A stretch of DNA of 58,120 nt, taken from the NCBI GenBank assembly GCA_019358945.1, contig JAHHIE010000042.1:1-58120 (forward strand), given 5' to 3'. Source of the DNA: Stenomitos rutilans HA7619-LM2. GTDB lineage: Bacteria; Cyanobacteriota; Cyanobacteriia; Leptolyngbyales; Leptolyngbyaceae. The position numbers and the translations under genes are program-made. Below the pieces are notes generated by a model that made no database searches, had not been told where the DNA came from, and worked only from the letters and a program-made list of their open reading frames with translations. Of this stretch, positions 1-9,293 are shown piece after piece. Every line of letters starts with the position of its first letter. The first letter of the stretch is position 1.

Positions 1-75
<75 letters not shown>

Positions 76-302
76 GTTGAATGAAGAGCCTTAAGGCTCA
101 AATTAAAGCAAACTCATTAGCTAAAGACTACCTAAAACTAATGCCCTTACCTTCGTTATCTCATCCTTAGGAACAAATCCCTAAGAAACACTTTCTTTCT
201 CAACGATTAAGTGCTATTCTGGCTTCCAAACTATTTAATTCTCTAGGTTCGGGCGGCTTCAAGAACGTCGCTCGCGCTTCACTCCCTCTCGACCGCTTAG
301 CC

Positions 303-332
303 AATATAACGGGAATGATGATGAGGTGTCAA
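303..332 (-). promoter_or_regulatory. rrn operon promoter
   Basis: On the minus strand a consensus -35 TTGACA (327-332) is followed after 18 bases by TATATT (303-308). It points toward the 16S gene, so transcription would start near 295 and leave a leader of about 220 bases (76-295). This is the best sigma-70-type promoter I can see in the window. Bases 333-457 upstream hold no gene that I recognise. Confidence 0.8.
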
Positions 333-457
333 GCGGTTGAAGAAAAAAAGTTTTGAAAACGGATAAGAGGCTTACTGTGTGGGGCTCACAGGTACTTTAA
401 AGTAGGTTGGCGTGTAAGCATGTACGTGAGCGCACGCTATGGGAAGAAGATTTCTTG

Positions 458-781
458 CTAGCCAAAAGGTAAGGGCAGAGACCAGGCGTAACAGTAGAGA
501 CGAAATTCGGGTAGTACCAACGCTGTGATACCGATTATTAGTGCCTGCCATCTTAATTGCAGTTCAACTGTATAGAGGGCAAAGCTGACGAATGGAAATT
601 TGAGAAGCTCAGGAAGTAACCTAACAGTGAAGGCAAGGGTAAAAAGTTGGGGTAACTGAGAGAAGAGACTTCCGCAGTTCTGTTTGTAACAGGAGACAGT
701 GATCGTGGCACAGCAAAAAGTGATCGCTGAACTGAAGATACAGGCAATCAGTGCGTAAGGTATGATCTTTTGGTCACGCAT
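458..781 (-). CDS. possible small hydrophobic protein
   Basis: This 107-codon open frame encodes a strongly hydrophobic protein with three or four possible membrane segments (near residues 8-30, 45-70 and 78-100) and several cysteines. It lies between nadC and the rrn promoter and reads toward the rRNA operon. The Shine-Dalgarno is weak and I do not recognise the family. It may be a real small membrane protein or a chance open frame. Confidence 0.3.
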   Translation of the reverse strand: MRDQKIIPYALIACIFSSAITFCCATITVSCYKQNCGSLFSQLPQLFTLAFTVRLLPELLKFPFVSFALYTVELQLRWQALIIGITALVLPEFRLYCYAWSLPLPFG

Positions 782-874
782 GGTAGGAAATTCTTCAGAC
801 CAACAACTGGGTTTGCTGTAGCTTGGCAGGTAGATAATAGTTGAGTACGTTTTGTACCATCTAGGGTCTGACCA

Positions 875-1750
875 GTGGAAACTTCTATAGGTGTTTTGCC
901 ACCCTTTCTAGTGTTAGATCAACTGCTGCAAGGTTGGTTACTGGAAGATATTGGGCGGGGCGATCGCTCGACCTCTCCCCTGTTTATTAATCAAGCGCCC
1001 ACCGATAGAGCGGAGTGGGTTGCGAAAGAAGCTGGCGTGGTTGCTGGACTCCCGATCGCCGCTAGAGTCTTCAAGCTTTTGAATGAGCAAATCCGCTTTG
1101 ATGCGAAGGTGGCTGAGGGAGAAGTGGTAGAGAAGGGGCAAACGATCGCGCTAGTCGAAGGTGCTTTGGATGCGTTGCTCACAGGGGAACGGGTGGCGCT
1201 GAATCTAGCGATGCGACTGAGTGGGATCGCAACTTTGACGCATCAATATGTAGAGCGGATTGAGGATTTGCCAGCGCAGTTAGTTGATACGCGCAAGACA
1301 ACGCCGGGGTTGCGGGTATTGGAGAAGTATGCAACCCAGGTAGGCGGAGCGATGAACCATCGGATGGGATTGGATGATGGTGTGATGCTTAAGGACAATC
1401 ACATTGCTGCGGCTGGAGGAATTGGGTCGGCAATTGCCCTTGTTCGTCAAGCGGTGCCGTACCCACTCACGATCGAAGTGGAAACAGAGAGTCTAGAACA
1501 GGTTAATGAAGCCCTACAGCATAGAGCAGACATTATCATGCTCGACAATATGTCCCTGGAAATGATGAAGGAAGCGGTGCAAATCATCCGAGAGGCAAGC
1601 GATCGCGTCAAAATTGAGGCGTCTGGTAATGTCACGCTAGAAACGATTCGGTCTGTTGCGGAGACGGGGGTGGACTATATTTCGAGCAGTGCGCCTATCA
1701 CGCGATCGACGTGGCTAGATATCAGTATGCGAGTAACAGGTTCTCATTAG
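875..1750 (+). CDS. nadC: nicotinate-nucleotide pyrophosphorylase (quinolinate phosphoribosyltransferase)
   Basis: NadC makes nicotinate mononucleotide, CO2 and pyrophosphate from quinolinate and PRPP, a step of de novo NAD synthesis in the cytoplasm. The 291-residue length is normal for the family. Visible family motifs are LLEDIGRGDRS near the N-terminus, GERVALNLAMRLSGIAT, VDTRKTTPGLRVLEKYA with the catalytic and phosphate-binding Arg/Lys, NHRMGLDDGVMLKDNHI, and the C-terminal barrel strands IEVETES, IMLDNMS, EASGN and ISSSAP. The start is a GTG at 875 and I see no better one. The gene converges with the C39-like peptidase gene, with only 9 bases between the stop codons. Confidence 0.96.
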   Translation: METSIGVLPPFLVLDQLLQGWLLEDIGRGDRSTSPLFINQAPTDRAEWVAKEAGVVAGLPIAARVFKLLNEQIRFDAKVAEGEVVEKGQTIALVEGALDALLTGERVALNLAMRLSGIATLTHQYVERIEDLPAQLVDTRKTTPGLRVLEKYATQVGGAMNHRMGLDDGVMLKDNHIAAAGGIGSAIALVRQAVPYPLTIEVETESLEQVNEALQHRADIIMLDNMSLEMMKEAVQIIREASDRVKIEASGNVTLETIRSVAETGVDYISSSAPITRSTWLDISMRVTGSH

Positions 1751-1759
1751 ACGAGCGGC

Positions 1760-2614
1760 TTACAGTCCATTTGGAAGCCCTGATGGACTGCCTTTAATGC
1801 TGGTGACGATTCTGCCCCAGCCTGCTTCACCACCTTGATCCCAGAAAATACGCTGCATCGTGTCGTAGCTGTAGGGATCAAACGCGCCACCAATGCCGAT
1901 ATCGTAATTGTCGCTTGCACCGTGACGGGTTCCATAGGGATCATGGACGAGCCAGACTTTATTGATAGGATCATGTCCAACAATGATGCAGATGTGCCCG
2001 GAATACTTGTAAGCAAAGCCAGCGATGACTGGAATACCTGCTTTGAGGGACAGCAAAACATCTTTTGCAGAAAGAGTGTAGCTGAAATAGGATTCAATCC
2101 CTAATTCTTTTAGCGCTTTTGTTTGAGCGTCGTGGTCAGTTGTGTCGCCATACTTTGCCACAACTCTCATATAGACCGACTCCGGTTCTGAAAATCGTTG
2201 TTCTTTGGCTTTATTTGTCAAATCACCCTTGAGCAAATAGTTTGCCAGCATCGTGTTGCTAGTGGTATTGCATTGCCGCCAATCGTACCAAACTTGCCCA
2301 TCTCTAACAATTTGTTCGTTTCCTAACTGGCTGGCATAGGCGACATTTAATTTGATGCTTTGGGGTACATCGTCACTTTCAATTTGAATGTGCGGTTCGT
2401 AGGCGTAGACGGTCTGTAGCTTTGTGACACCATCTTTAGCCGTTAAGGGAGAGGCTGGTTTGAGAAAAACGTGCTGGTTGCGATCGGGTGCCACTTCAGT
2501 CGCTAAAAAACTGCTGCCTTTTGTCACGAAAAGCTTTTCAGCATCTGCTAAATCGGCTGCGCCTAAAACTCGTTTTTTGAGAAAGGTGTCAGCTTTGATA
2601 ATTACTTTTGGCAT
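1760..2614 (-). CDS. C39-like cysteine peptidase-fold protein
   Basis: This 284-residue protein has a papain-like C39 core in its second half. The likely catalytic Cys is at residue 115 in WRQCNTTSN, the His at 207 in SGHICIIVGHD and the Asp at 225 in LVHDPYG, the order expected for C39-type peptidases. The N-terminal ~85 residues (starting MPKVIIKADT, with FLKP and YAYEPHI motifs) look like a separate substrate- or wall-binding module. No signal peptide or transporter gene is visible, so it is not an obvious bacteriocin-processing ABC protease. An AAGG sequence ten bases upstream supports the ATG. Substrate unknown; a hydrolase of peptides or cell wall is inferred. Confidence 0.75.
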   Translation of the reverse strand: MPKVIIKADTFLKKRVLGAADLADAEKLFVTKGSSFLATEVAPDRNQHVFLKPASPLTAKDGVTKLQTVYAYEPHIQIESDDVPQSIKLNVAYASQLGNEQIVRDGQVWYDWRQCNTTSNTMLANYLLKGDLTNKAKEQRFSEPESVYMRVVAKYGDTTDHDAQTKALKELGIESYFSYTLSAKDVLLSLKAGIPVIAGFAYKYSGHICIIVGHDPINKVWLVHDPYGTRHGASDNYDIGIGGAFDPYSYDTMQRIFWDQGGEAGWGRIVTSIKGSPSGLPNGL

Positions 2615-3119
2615 AATAATAGACCTTCGATAGACTCGTTCAGTTGTAACAATTAACCACTCAAAAACTGCCGTTTCTTTAGCGCGTGAATTTGAACGTA
2701 CAGCACTTGCAGTTGATTAAAGGCTGGCTTGAAGCGATGCAACACTCTTGCAGTGCTCAGGTAAAGTGCGATTACTCTTTTAGAGAAGCACGATGAAGCT
2801 CGCACATATCTCTATAACGTATCAGGAAGTGCCTTTTAATCGTTGCGAACAGCTTAAAGTTTAATTGCTTGACGCATCCACTCAGGGTTAGCTGATAGAA
2901 ACCGCTGCTTTAACGTTCCCTGGTTTTCGTGCTGAGCAACAATGAAGGTTTAGACTTTCTGAGCGTGCGTGGTCGTACCAATACCAGCTCATGCTCTTAC
3001 AAGGACAAACGGGAAAGTGATTGGCGAAAAATGCGATTGGACAATGCGATCGAGTGTACAAGCAGAGTACGCTGAGGGAAGATTGCCATGTTTGGCGCTT
3101 AGATTCTGTTTTCTTCTCT
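2615..3119. other. intergenic gap upstream of argS
   Basis: About 500 bases separate the peptidase start from the argS start. No complete gene is recognised. On the minus strand, 2864-2953 encodes a protein-like run ending in KQRFLSANPEWMRQAIKL and a stop, preceded in frame by another stop and lacking a start. This may be the tail of a decayed gene. The argS promoter should be here but no clear -35/-10 pair is visible. Confidence 0.4.
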
Positions 3120-4880
3120 ATGAATTTTACGATCGCTCAATTGAAAGACCGCTTCGAGCAAGCGTTGACTGCTGCCTTTGGTGCTGACTATGGATCGGTT
3201 GATCCCCTTCTTGTGCCCGCTAGCAATCCCAAATTTGGTGATTATCAGGCGAATGTGTCACTGTCGCTGGCGAAACCGTTAGGTAAAGCACCGCGCGCGA
3301 TTGCGGAGCAGGTTGTGCAGCAGCTTGATGTGGCTGATCTATGTGAAACGCCAACGGTTGCAGGACCCGGGTTTATTAACCTGACGCTGAAAACGAGCTA
3401 TTTAGAAGCGCAGATCAAAGCGATTCAGTCTGATCCGCGGTTGGGAGTGGCACCGATCGACCAACCACAGCGCGTGATTGTGGATTATCCCAGTCCCAAC
3501 ATTGCGAAAGAGATGCATGTTGGGCATTTGCGCCCAGCCATCATTGGAGACTGTCTTGCTAGCATTCTAAAGTTTATCGGGCATGATGTTTTACGCATTA
3601 GTCACGTAGGCGACTGGGGAACCCCCTTTGGGATGCTGATTGCTTATCTACGCGAAGCTTATCCTGAAGCGTTGACAGCAAATGAGTCTCTCGATTTGGG
3701 CGATCTGTCCACGTTTTATCGGCAGGCGAAACAGCGGTTTGATGCGGATGAAGAGTTTCGTGAAGCGGCGCGGTTGTCTGTCGTACAGCTTCAGGCTGGC
3801 GATGCGGAAACGTTGCGTGCCTGGAAAATTGTGTGTGAACTATCCAGCCGTTCCTACCGCGTCATCTATGATCTGATGAGCATTGCTCACGTCCTTGAGC
3901 GGGGGGAGTCGTTTTACAATCCTCTATTGGAAAGCGTGGTTGAAGATCTGAAGGCAACGGAACTATTGGTGGAGGATGACGGCGCACAATGCGTGTTTCT
4001 GGAAGGGTTTACCAATAAGCAAGGTAAGCCACTACCGCTAATTGTGCAAAAGTCGGATGGTGGCTACAACTATGCAACAACGGATTTAGCTGCCATTCGC
4101 TATCGGGTGAAAGAGGACAAAGTACAACGGGTGATCTACCCAGTTGGGATGGAGCAAACCAATCATTTTGCTCAAATTTTCCAGGTTGGGCGACGGGCAG
4201 GCTGGATTACAGAGACAGTGGAATTCATTCACGCGCCATTTGGTCTAGTGCTGGGCGAAGACAACAAAAAATTGAAGACGCGATCGGGTGAAGCGGTTCG
4301 GCTTCAGGATTTGCTGGATGAAGCGATCGCTCATGCCCGTGCTGACCTTGAAGCGCGACTGAAGGAAGAAGGTCGTCAAGAAACGGAGGAATTTATTGCC
4401 CATGTTTCTCAGGTGATCGGGATTAGTGCGATCAAATACGCTGACCTAAGCCAAAATCGTATGAGCAACTACGTTTTCAGCTATGACAAAATGCTGTCAT
4501 TACAGGGCAACACAGCGGTCTACATGCTTTATGCGTATGTCCGCCCTCAAGGGATTAGCCGTAAAGGTCAGATCGATTTTGAGCAGTTGGGAGCTAATGC
4601 TGCGATCGTGCTGCAAGATGAATCGGAGCTAACGCTGGCAAAACACATACTGCAATTGGATGAAATTCTGGCACAGATTGATCAGGATTTACTACCAAAT
4701 CGCCTTTGTCAGTATCTCTTCGAGTTAAGCCAGAAGTTCAATCGGTTCTATGAGCAGTGTCCAATTTTGGATGCAGAGGAACCATTGCGAACCTCACGGC
4801 TGATTCTGGCTGACTTAACAGCACGGACATTGAAACTGGGACTTTCTCTCCTGGGCATTCCAGTGTTGGAACGAATGTAA
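3120..4880 (+). CDS. argS: arginyl-tRNA synthetase
   Basis: ArgS charges tRNA-Arg with arginine in the cytoplasm. The 586-residue class I synthetase shows the N-terminal additional domain ([15 protein letters not shown]), the HIGH-type motif as HVGH within [15 protein letters not shown], the GDWGTPFG motif, and the C-terminal anticodon-binding DALR region ([22 protein letters not shown]). The KMSKS position is KKLKTRSG, as usual for ArgRS. I chose the ATG at 3120 ([12 protein letters not shown]) because it matches the family start. An upstream in-frame TTG at 3021 would add 33 residues unlike the family. Confidence 0.97.
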   Translation: MNFTIAQLKDRFEQALTAAFGADYGSVDPLLVPASNPKFGDYQANVSLSLAKPLGKAPRAIAEQVVQQLDVADLCETPTVAGPGFINLTLKTSYLEAQIKAIQSDPRLGVAPIDQPQRVIVDYPSPNIAKEMHVGHLRPAIIGDCLASILKFIGHDVLRISHVGDWGTPFGMLIAYLREAYPEALTANESLDLGDLSTFYRQAKQRFDADEEFREAARLSVVQLQAGDAETLRAWKIVCELSSRSYRVIYDLMSIAHVLERGESFYNPLLESVVEDLKATELLVEDDGAQCVFLEGFTNKQGKPLPLIVQKSDGGYNYATTDLAAIRYRVKEDKVQRVIYPVGMEQTNHFAQIFQVGRRAGWITETVEFIHAPFGLVLGEDNKKLKTRSGEAVRLQDLLDEAIAHARADLEARLKEEGRQETEEFIAHVSQVIGISAIKYADLSQNRMSNYVFSYDKMLSLQGNTAVYMLYAYVRPQGISRKGQIDFEQLGANAAIVLQDESELTLAKHILQLDEILAQIDQDLLPNRLCQYLFELSQKFNRFYEQCPILDAEEPLRTSRLILADLTARTLKLGLSLLGIPVLERM

Positions 4881-4890
4881 AGATGAGGAA

Positions 4891-4911
4891 GTCGGGAGTC
4901 GGGAGTCGGGA
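4891..4911. repeat. GTCGGGA heptamer, three copies
   Basis: Three perfect tandem copies of the heptamer GTCGGGA lie eleven bases after the argS stop, followed by AAAGCTAAAAGAAGG, which resembles the dispersed GGCTAAA repeats elsewhere in the window. It belongs to the family of short word-like intergenic repeats. Confidence 0.85.
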
Positions 4912-4973
4912 AAGAAAGCTAAAAGAAGGCAAACGATCAAAGACAGCATCAAGTCAGATAACGGAGACGATCG

Positions 4974-5183
4974 ATGACTGACCAATCACATAGCCAACCC
5001 GATCGCTCACTTGAGCAAACAGTTGCGGAACACAGCCGCGCCATTGCTCAGATTGATGCCATTCTCTTAGTGATCGCGAGACAGCAGCAGGTGAATGCAC
5101 AGCAAATTGCTGCCAATGCGGAAGGAATCGCTGAGTTAAAAGCCATTCTGCGCGATCGCTTTAGCAACGAGCAAGCGCCGTAA
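4974..5183 (+). CDS. small coiled-coil protein
   Basis: This 69-residue polar protein is rich in Gln, Ala and Glu. It has a continuous heptad-like pattern from about residue 13 to 60 (LEQTVAEHSRAIAQIDAILLVIARQQQ and onward), so a single coiled coil is expected. A good Shine-Dalgarno (GGAG, 7 bases before the ATG) supports translation. It follows argS in the same direction after 93 bases and may be cotranscribed. Function unknown; similar short coiled-coil proteins are common in cyanobacteria. Confidence 0.6.
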   Translation: MTDQSHSQPDRSLEQTVAEHSRAIAQIDAILLVIARQQQVNAQQIAANAEGIAELKAILRDRFSNEQAP

Positions 5184-5244
5184 AGCCATACATCGTTCTT
5201 ATTGTAAGAGGCTATAGTGATGAACAGCGCGAGCGCCCTTCACT

Positions 5245-5628
5245 TTAGCGTTGATTCAAACGGTTAGGAGAGAAAGGTTGGATCGGTTTCGCCGTTGAGT
5301 TTCTTAGCCCGCCGTTAGGGCTGTTAGGAACCAGGAAACTACCAGAAGCATTAATCGCTCTACCATTCGTTGTGATGCGGCTGCCATCTGGGTAGTAATA
5401 GGTGTTGGAACCGTTTGCACCTGGAACGGTAACGCTGGGATTAACAACCGTTCCCGTAGGGGTCACGATCGCGCCGCCCTGATAAATCCGTGTGCCGGAT
5501 GGGTAATTGAGCAAATTGCCACTGTTACTGGAACTAGCACGGCTGGGAGACATTTGGGCGCTCACCGCTTCTGTCGTAGCGATCCCAACCAGCAAACCAA
5601 CGAAACTACGCAAAATCAGAGCTTTCAT
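5245..5628 (-). CDS. secreted protein of unknown function
   Basis: The protein has 127 residues from the ATG at 5628, with a classic signal peptide (MKALILRSFVGLLVGIATTE) and likely cleavage after VSA. The mature part is Ser/Asn/Gly-rich with short YPSGTRIY/YPDGSRIT repeats (a G-x-[IV]-x-x-P/N-G pattern), suggesting a small beta-repeat or disordered surface protein. AGGA ten bases upstream supports this start over an in-frame codon at 5649. No family was recognised. Confidence 0.65.
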   Translation of the reverse strand: MKALILRSFVGLLVGIATTEAVSAQMSPSRASSSNSGNLLNYPSGTRIYQGGAIVTPTGTVVNPSVTVPGANGSNTYYYPDGSRITTNGRAINASGSFLVPNSPNGGLRNSTAKPIQPFSPNRLNQR

Positions 5629-5744
5629 TGCGGAATCCTGTTGAACCACGTTGATCTTAGATCAAACGCCGCATCTACGTCTGTTTATCCAAAGTCAGGG
5701 TTACAACCAATCCGCATTCATCGTTTGACGTAGGCGAAAAAACT

Positions 5745-6695
5745 ATGACTGATACATCGTCGCTGAATAAGTACACAACGACTGTAAGCAAGCCCGATTC
5801 GTATCCAAACTACTTTCAACTTCAACGTCAGCTTCGATCGCTCATTGACCACTACCTTTCTACCGAACATCTCTACGATCGCCTGCAAGAATTACCCATT
5901 CAATTTGCCAATCCACAACCCCGCCCCTGGCAGTCCATCAATTGGCATGCGATCGAGCGTCAGCAAATTGTGGGCATTGATCCTGATGTCTTTTTGGCAA
6001 TTCTTGTTGGGGCGATCGAGACTGAAGCTCCCATTCGGCAATACACCCAGACCAGTCGGCAATACTTGGAAGCCCTGCATCCTCAGCTTGCACGCTTTGT
6101 AGGAGGCACGATCGCGGCGGACGGGTCACTGCTAGAACCTGGTTTGTGGGAGAAAGAAGAACGCCAGCATACTCCAGCACTGCTCAAAATCTATGCTCAG
6201 CTTACAGGTGAGAAAATTACTCCCACTCCCCACGAAGCGCGATCGTACCAGCCATCTGGCGATCCCCGCATAGCGCTCTATCGTCACGGATTGCATCGCA
6301 TTGCCACTGAATATGGCGCAACCTGTCTCTATCTTTGGCTGATGGCACATACGACTGGAGCGTTACAGGCTGTACTGAAAGAACTGACGCGGGACGAAAT
6401 CAACCATATGACAAAATTCTGGGGATTTGGTCTGTGGGCGTACCCTGAAACGTCGCCACTGCAACTTTGTCGCACTCTGCTACAAACAACTAAAAAGCCA
6501 TCCTACAGCCGCGATCGCAGCAGTCTCATTGGCACCTTACAGCGCATGACAGGCGTTCTCCACTGGCAAGATTGGATGTGGACAAACCGCGCCACCTTCG
6601 CCTACACATGCACTCGAATCTTGCAACGCTTGTGGAGTTGGAGCAACAGTCTAACACCGGAGTATTTGGAAGGGCTGTTTGGGGAGAGGTTTTGA
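5745..6695 (+). CDS. ferritin-like diiron protein
   Basis: This 316-residue helical protein has the ligand pattern of the ferritin-like superfamily: an E-x-E at residues 92-94 (AIETEAP), ExxH at 139-142 (WEKEERQH), a Glu near 189 (TEYGA) and DExxH at 217-221 (TRDEINH). Together these would give a carboxylate-bridged diiron site in a four-helix bundle. The spacing resembles diiron oxygenases or desaturases more than ferritin cages. There is no signal peptide. It is flanked by unrelated genes, so the substrate is unknown. Oxidation of a lipid-like or small substrate is an inference only. Confidence 0.7.
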   Translation: MTDTSSLNKYTTTVSKPDSYPNYFQLQRQLRSLIDHYLSTEHLYDRLQELPIQFANPQPRPWQSINWHAIERQQIVGIDPDVFLAILVGAIETEAPIRQYTQTSRQYLEALHPQLARFVGGTIAADGSLLEPGLWEKEERQHTPALLKIYAQLTGEKITPTPHEARSYQPSGDPRIALYRHGLHRIATEYGATCLYLWLMAHTTGALQAVLKELTRDEINHMTKFWGFGLWAYPETSPLQLCRTLLQTTKKPSYSRDRSSLIGTLQRMTGVLHWQDWMWTNRATFAYTCTRILQRLWSWSNSLTPEYLEGLFGERF

Positions 6696-6899
6696 GGTTT
6701 GAGTTGAGCAGAATTGTGGCATTTATGGCTTTAGAGCTTTGAGTAAGGGAAGTCCGTAACGTCGAATAGCAGTTAAGCGGCTCAGTGCACAAGTAATAAA
6801 AGCCTTTTGAGGATTCTTATGGAACGTTCAAAATTATAGTGATTGGGAGATATTGATAGAGCATAAAATCTACAACTCTTTTTAGAGTCTGGGGAAAGA

Positions 6900-7688
6900 A
6901 TGAAGGTAGAAAACGTTCCAGAAGATTTATTCAGTCCTGTTTACTTCCGTGCTAAAGAAACACAGCGACCCAACGGCATCATCAAAGACTCTCTAGCAGT
7001 CAAAATTGTAGAGCAGATGTCACCTAATTGCTTGGTTGTAGATGATTGGGCGATTCAGTTTGGTATTGCAATACATACATTGATTGTCGATGATATTGTT
7101 AAACAGTTTTTACAGCAACATCCCAATGCAGCCATCGTCATACTTGGAGGTGGACTTGCTACTCGACCACTTTTAATGGATAACAATCGGGCTGAGTGGT
7201 TTTGCGTTGATGCTCCATACGTTGAACTATTTTGGAGTCAACTGGTCGGAGAATCGCAACGTAATCACTTCATTGCTTCGGTCGTTACAGATTTAAGCTG
7301 GATGAATCAAATTTCTGAGGCAGGGCGAGCAGTATTGTTTGTAGCCGAAGGGATATTCCTATATCTGACAGAAGCTGAGGTTAAGCAAGTCATTTTTTCG
7401 CTACAACAGAGATTTCCAAATTCAGAAATTGTAATAGAAGTCATTGGTAAATTTATTTTAAAGAGCACTCAATTTTTTCGCTCTAAAGCCGTTCCTGGTG
7501 GTCGATTTCAGTGGGGAATTAATGATTGTAGCGAGATGGAAACCTGGAGTTCAGGGATTAAGCTCATCAAAGAGTATTTCTGTTATGACTACTACAAGGA
7601 GCGACAAGGAATTATGAGATTTCTTCCGTATTTAGTCGGTGGAAAACAGAAACTACTGAAGGTTGCCCATTTTCGTCTTTTCAAATAA
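6900..7688 (+). CDS. LCM-family class I SAM-dependent O-methyltransferase
   Basis: The 262-residue protein resembles the leucine carboxyl methyltransferase/TcmP family (Pfam LCM). The opening PVYFRAKETQRPNGIIKDSLA is characteristic, motif I is VILGGGLATRPL, the acidic ribose-binding residue is in WFCVDAP, and VLFVAEGIFLYLTEAEV is the family's post-I signature. These enzymes methylate carboxyl or hydroxyl groups of small molecules or proteins. The stretch is visibly more AT-rich than its neighbours, with AAA/ATT-rich codons and no HIP1 sites, which hints at recent acquisition. It stands alone, with no biosynthetic cluster around it. Confidence 0.85.
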   Translation: MKVENVPEDLFSPVYFRAKETQRPNGIIKDSLAVKIVEQMSPNCLVVDDWAIQFGIAIHTLIVDDIVKQFLQQHPNAAIVILGGGLATRPLLMDNNRAEWFCVDAPYVELFWSQLVGESQRNHFIASVVTDLSWMNQISEAGRAVLFVAEGIFLYLTEAEVKQVIFSLQQRFPNSEIVIEVIGKFILKSTQFFRSKAVPGGRFQWGINDCSEMETWSSGIKLIKEYFCYDYYKERQGIMRFLPYLVGGKQKLLKVAHFRLFK

Positions 7689-7832
7689 GCAATTTATTCT
7701 AAAACGAGTAATAGTTAAGTCGTCGATGTCGTGTGCTGAATCGCTATATGACAATCCTGCTGAAGTAGAACAAACTAAACTGTTGTTGAAGTATAAGCGT
7801 CATCTGCGTCCGATGGGCAGGAACGTTAACAG

Positions 7833-8168
7833 CTATTGGCTATTTGGGTCAGCCTCGATCGCCCCTCGCCATCGATAGGTGCGGAGGTTGATGCGTCCTT
7901 GAGTGTTGAACTCGATACCTTCGGCTTCGAGGAGCGATCGCTGTAAATAATCGCTGCCATACCGCACAGGTGACTCAGAAATCTCGCCCTTCGCATTAAT
8001 CACGCGATGCCAGGGAATATCTGCCTCTGGCGCAACCCGAAACAGTGCGTAGCCCACCAATCGCGCTCGTCCTGGCAAATTGGCGAGTTCTGCAATCTGT
8101 CCATAGGTCGCCACTTGACCGTAAGGAATTTGCTGCACGATCGTATAGATTGCTTCGTAGGAAGACAT
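7833..8168 (-). CDS. alkyltransferase-like (ATL) protein of the MGMT family
   Basis: This 111-residue protein matches the C-terminal domain of O6-alkylguanine-DNA alkyltransferase: IPYGQVATYGQIA helix-turn-helix, LVGYAL, and the active-site region PWHRVINAKGEIS. Trp53 replaces the reactive Cys of PCHR, the hallmark of ATL proteins. These bind alkylated guanines and flag them for nucleotide excision repair rather than removing the alkyl group. The sequence shows the substitution directly; the role comes from the family. Confidence 0.9.
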   Translation of the reverse strand: MSSYEAIYTIVQQIPYGQVATYGQIAELANLPGRARLVGYALFRVAPEADIPWHRVINAKGEISESPVRYGSDYLQRSLLEAEGIEFNTQGRINLRTYRWRGAIEADPNSQ

Positions 8169-8243
8169 GGAGAAGAAAGGCTAAAGGCTAAAAGAAAGGC
8201 TAAAGGCTAAAGGATGAAGGCTAAAAATTTTATCCTTTATACT
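8169..8243. repeat. AAGGCTAAA word repeat between two minus-strand genes
   Basis: Five copies of AGGCTAAA or close variants lie in tandem here on the plus strand, followed by TTTAGCCTTCAT at the other end. The segment therefore forms an imperfect inverted repeat around AAATTTTATCC. The same words occur at 10683-10740, 16380-16440, 20487-20580 and 39525-39548. It fills nearly the whole gap between the ATL and nuclease genes. Confidence 0.8.
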
Positions 8244-8945
8244 TTAGCCTTCATACTTCTCTCTTCCTCCTTGCCGTCGCCAGAAGATCGCCACTCGCTC
8301 TTCCCACTGCTGCCAGTAGTGCGCGATCGTGTCTAAATCGAACCAGAAGACTTCGGCGGGACGATCGGGAATGGCGATCGCCAGCAGCGCATGATGCAAA
8401 TTCAAGTCATAGTCGTGATAGGTATGCTGGACAGCACCCCAGTAAGCAACCACTTGTAGAGGGTAATCGTTCAGACGCTCTAAGGATTGTTTGGGGCGAT
8501 CGGCGGTTTTCCATTCGCACAGGCACGCAATGCCGTCATAGCTGGCGATACAATCGACTTTTCCGGCATAGCCAAGGTCATGATGAAAGACGGTGCCTTC
8601 GACGAGCCGCACCTCATCCACCGCTAAAATCACGGGTTTGATGCTTTCCCAATACGGTTTAATGCCATCAGGACAGGACACAACTTCCCCTTGCAGATAA
8701 CGCTGTACCTGTTTATGTGTCCCAGTGCCACGCCGACTTGCTGTACCGCTGATACGAGCCGCTTCCTCAGTACCCACCCGTTCTTTCCAATGAGCTAGGG
8801 CATCTCGCTTCTGTTGCGATCGCGTGGCGTTGAGAATTGTGCTGACGCTGGGCAAGCGATCGCCGCGATCGTTCACATAATACTGTCTACCGTTCTGCCG
8901 CTCTTGCTTAGCACTGAGCACCGGAAGTTTCTGAGAATCAGACAT
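8244..8945 (-). CDS. PD-(D/E)XK superfamily nuclease, RecB/MGME1-like
   Basis: The 233-residue protein has the core of PD-(D/E)XK exonucleases. His77 sits in RRGTGTHKQVQRYL, Asp131 in GKVDCIAS, and Glu144-x-Lys146 in CEWKT, followed by a Gln-containing helix (YPLQVVAYWGAVQ). This arrangement with an upstream His is typical of RecB/Cas4/MGME1-like nucleases acting on single-stranded DNA ends. No Cas genes are nearby, so a repair or DNA-processing role is more likely than CRISPR. It is in the same direction as the ATL gene. Confidence 0.8.
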   Translation of the reverse strand: MSDSQKLPVLSAKQERQNGRQYYVNDRGDRLPSVSTILNATRSQQKRDALAHWKERVGTEEAARISGTASRRGTGTHKQVQRYLQGEVVSCPDGIKPYWESIKPVILAVDEVRLVEGTVFHHDLGYAGKVDCIASYDGIACLCEWKTADRPKQSLERLNDYPLQVVAYWGAVQHTYHDYDLNLHHALLAIAIPDRPAEVFWFDLDTIAHYWQQWEERVAIFWRRQGGREKYEG

Positions 8946-9293
8946 AGCGTTGCAAGAATGGCGTTAAGTTGACCTGTCTGGATTGTAGTCCTTCTGTACT
9001 GTTTCACCAAACGCCACTAGCCGCAGTAACACAGGGCGAACGGCTAGAAAAAGCAGCAACCGTTGGCAACTAAAACATAAATCGCAGTTATTTAATTGAC
9101 TTTTTTCATAATCTATTCTTAATCTACTGTTCACCGATAGATTTACCGTCTATTATCTTGAAACATCAATACGGCTGACCTCGAACGCTAGTACAGCTTG
9201 ATGACCAGGTTGAGTATTTTTGCAACATGTTGCCGATTCATCGCGTCTCGGCGGTTGTTTGGCGAAGTATTAGCGCGATCGCCGGAAGGCAGA
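8946..9293. other. divergent intergenic gap
   Basis: About 350 bases lie between the start of the nuclease gene and the start of the phosphatase gene, so both promoters should be here. Bases 9080-9130 are AT-rich with a TTGACT (9096-9101), but no good -10 at normal spacing. No gene is seen. An in-frame ATG at 9198 could extend the phosphatase, but that N-terminus is not family-like. Confidence 0.4.

Noticed and set aside
7725-7878. Short plus-strand frame after the LCM methyltransferase
   Set aside because: It has some protein-like codons (SLYDNPAEVEQTKLLLKYKR) but no family match and runs into the ATL gene on the other strand. It may be a gene remnant, too weak to annotate.
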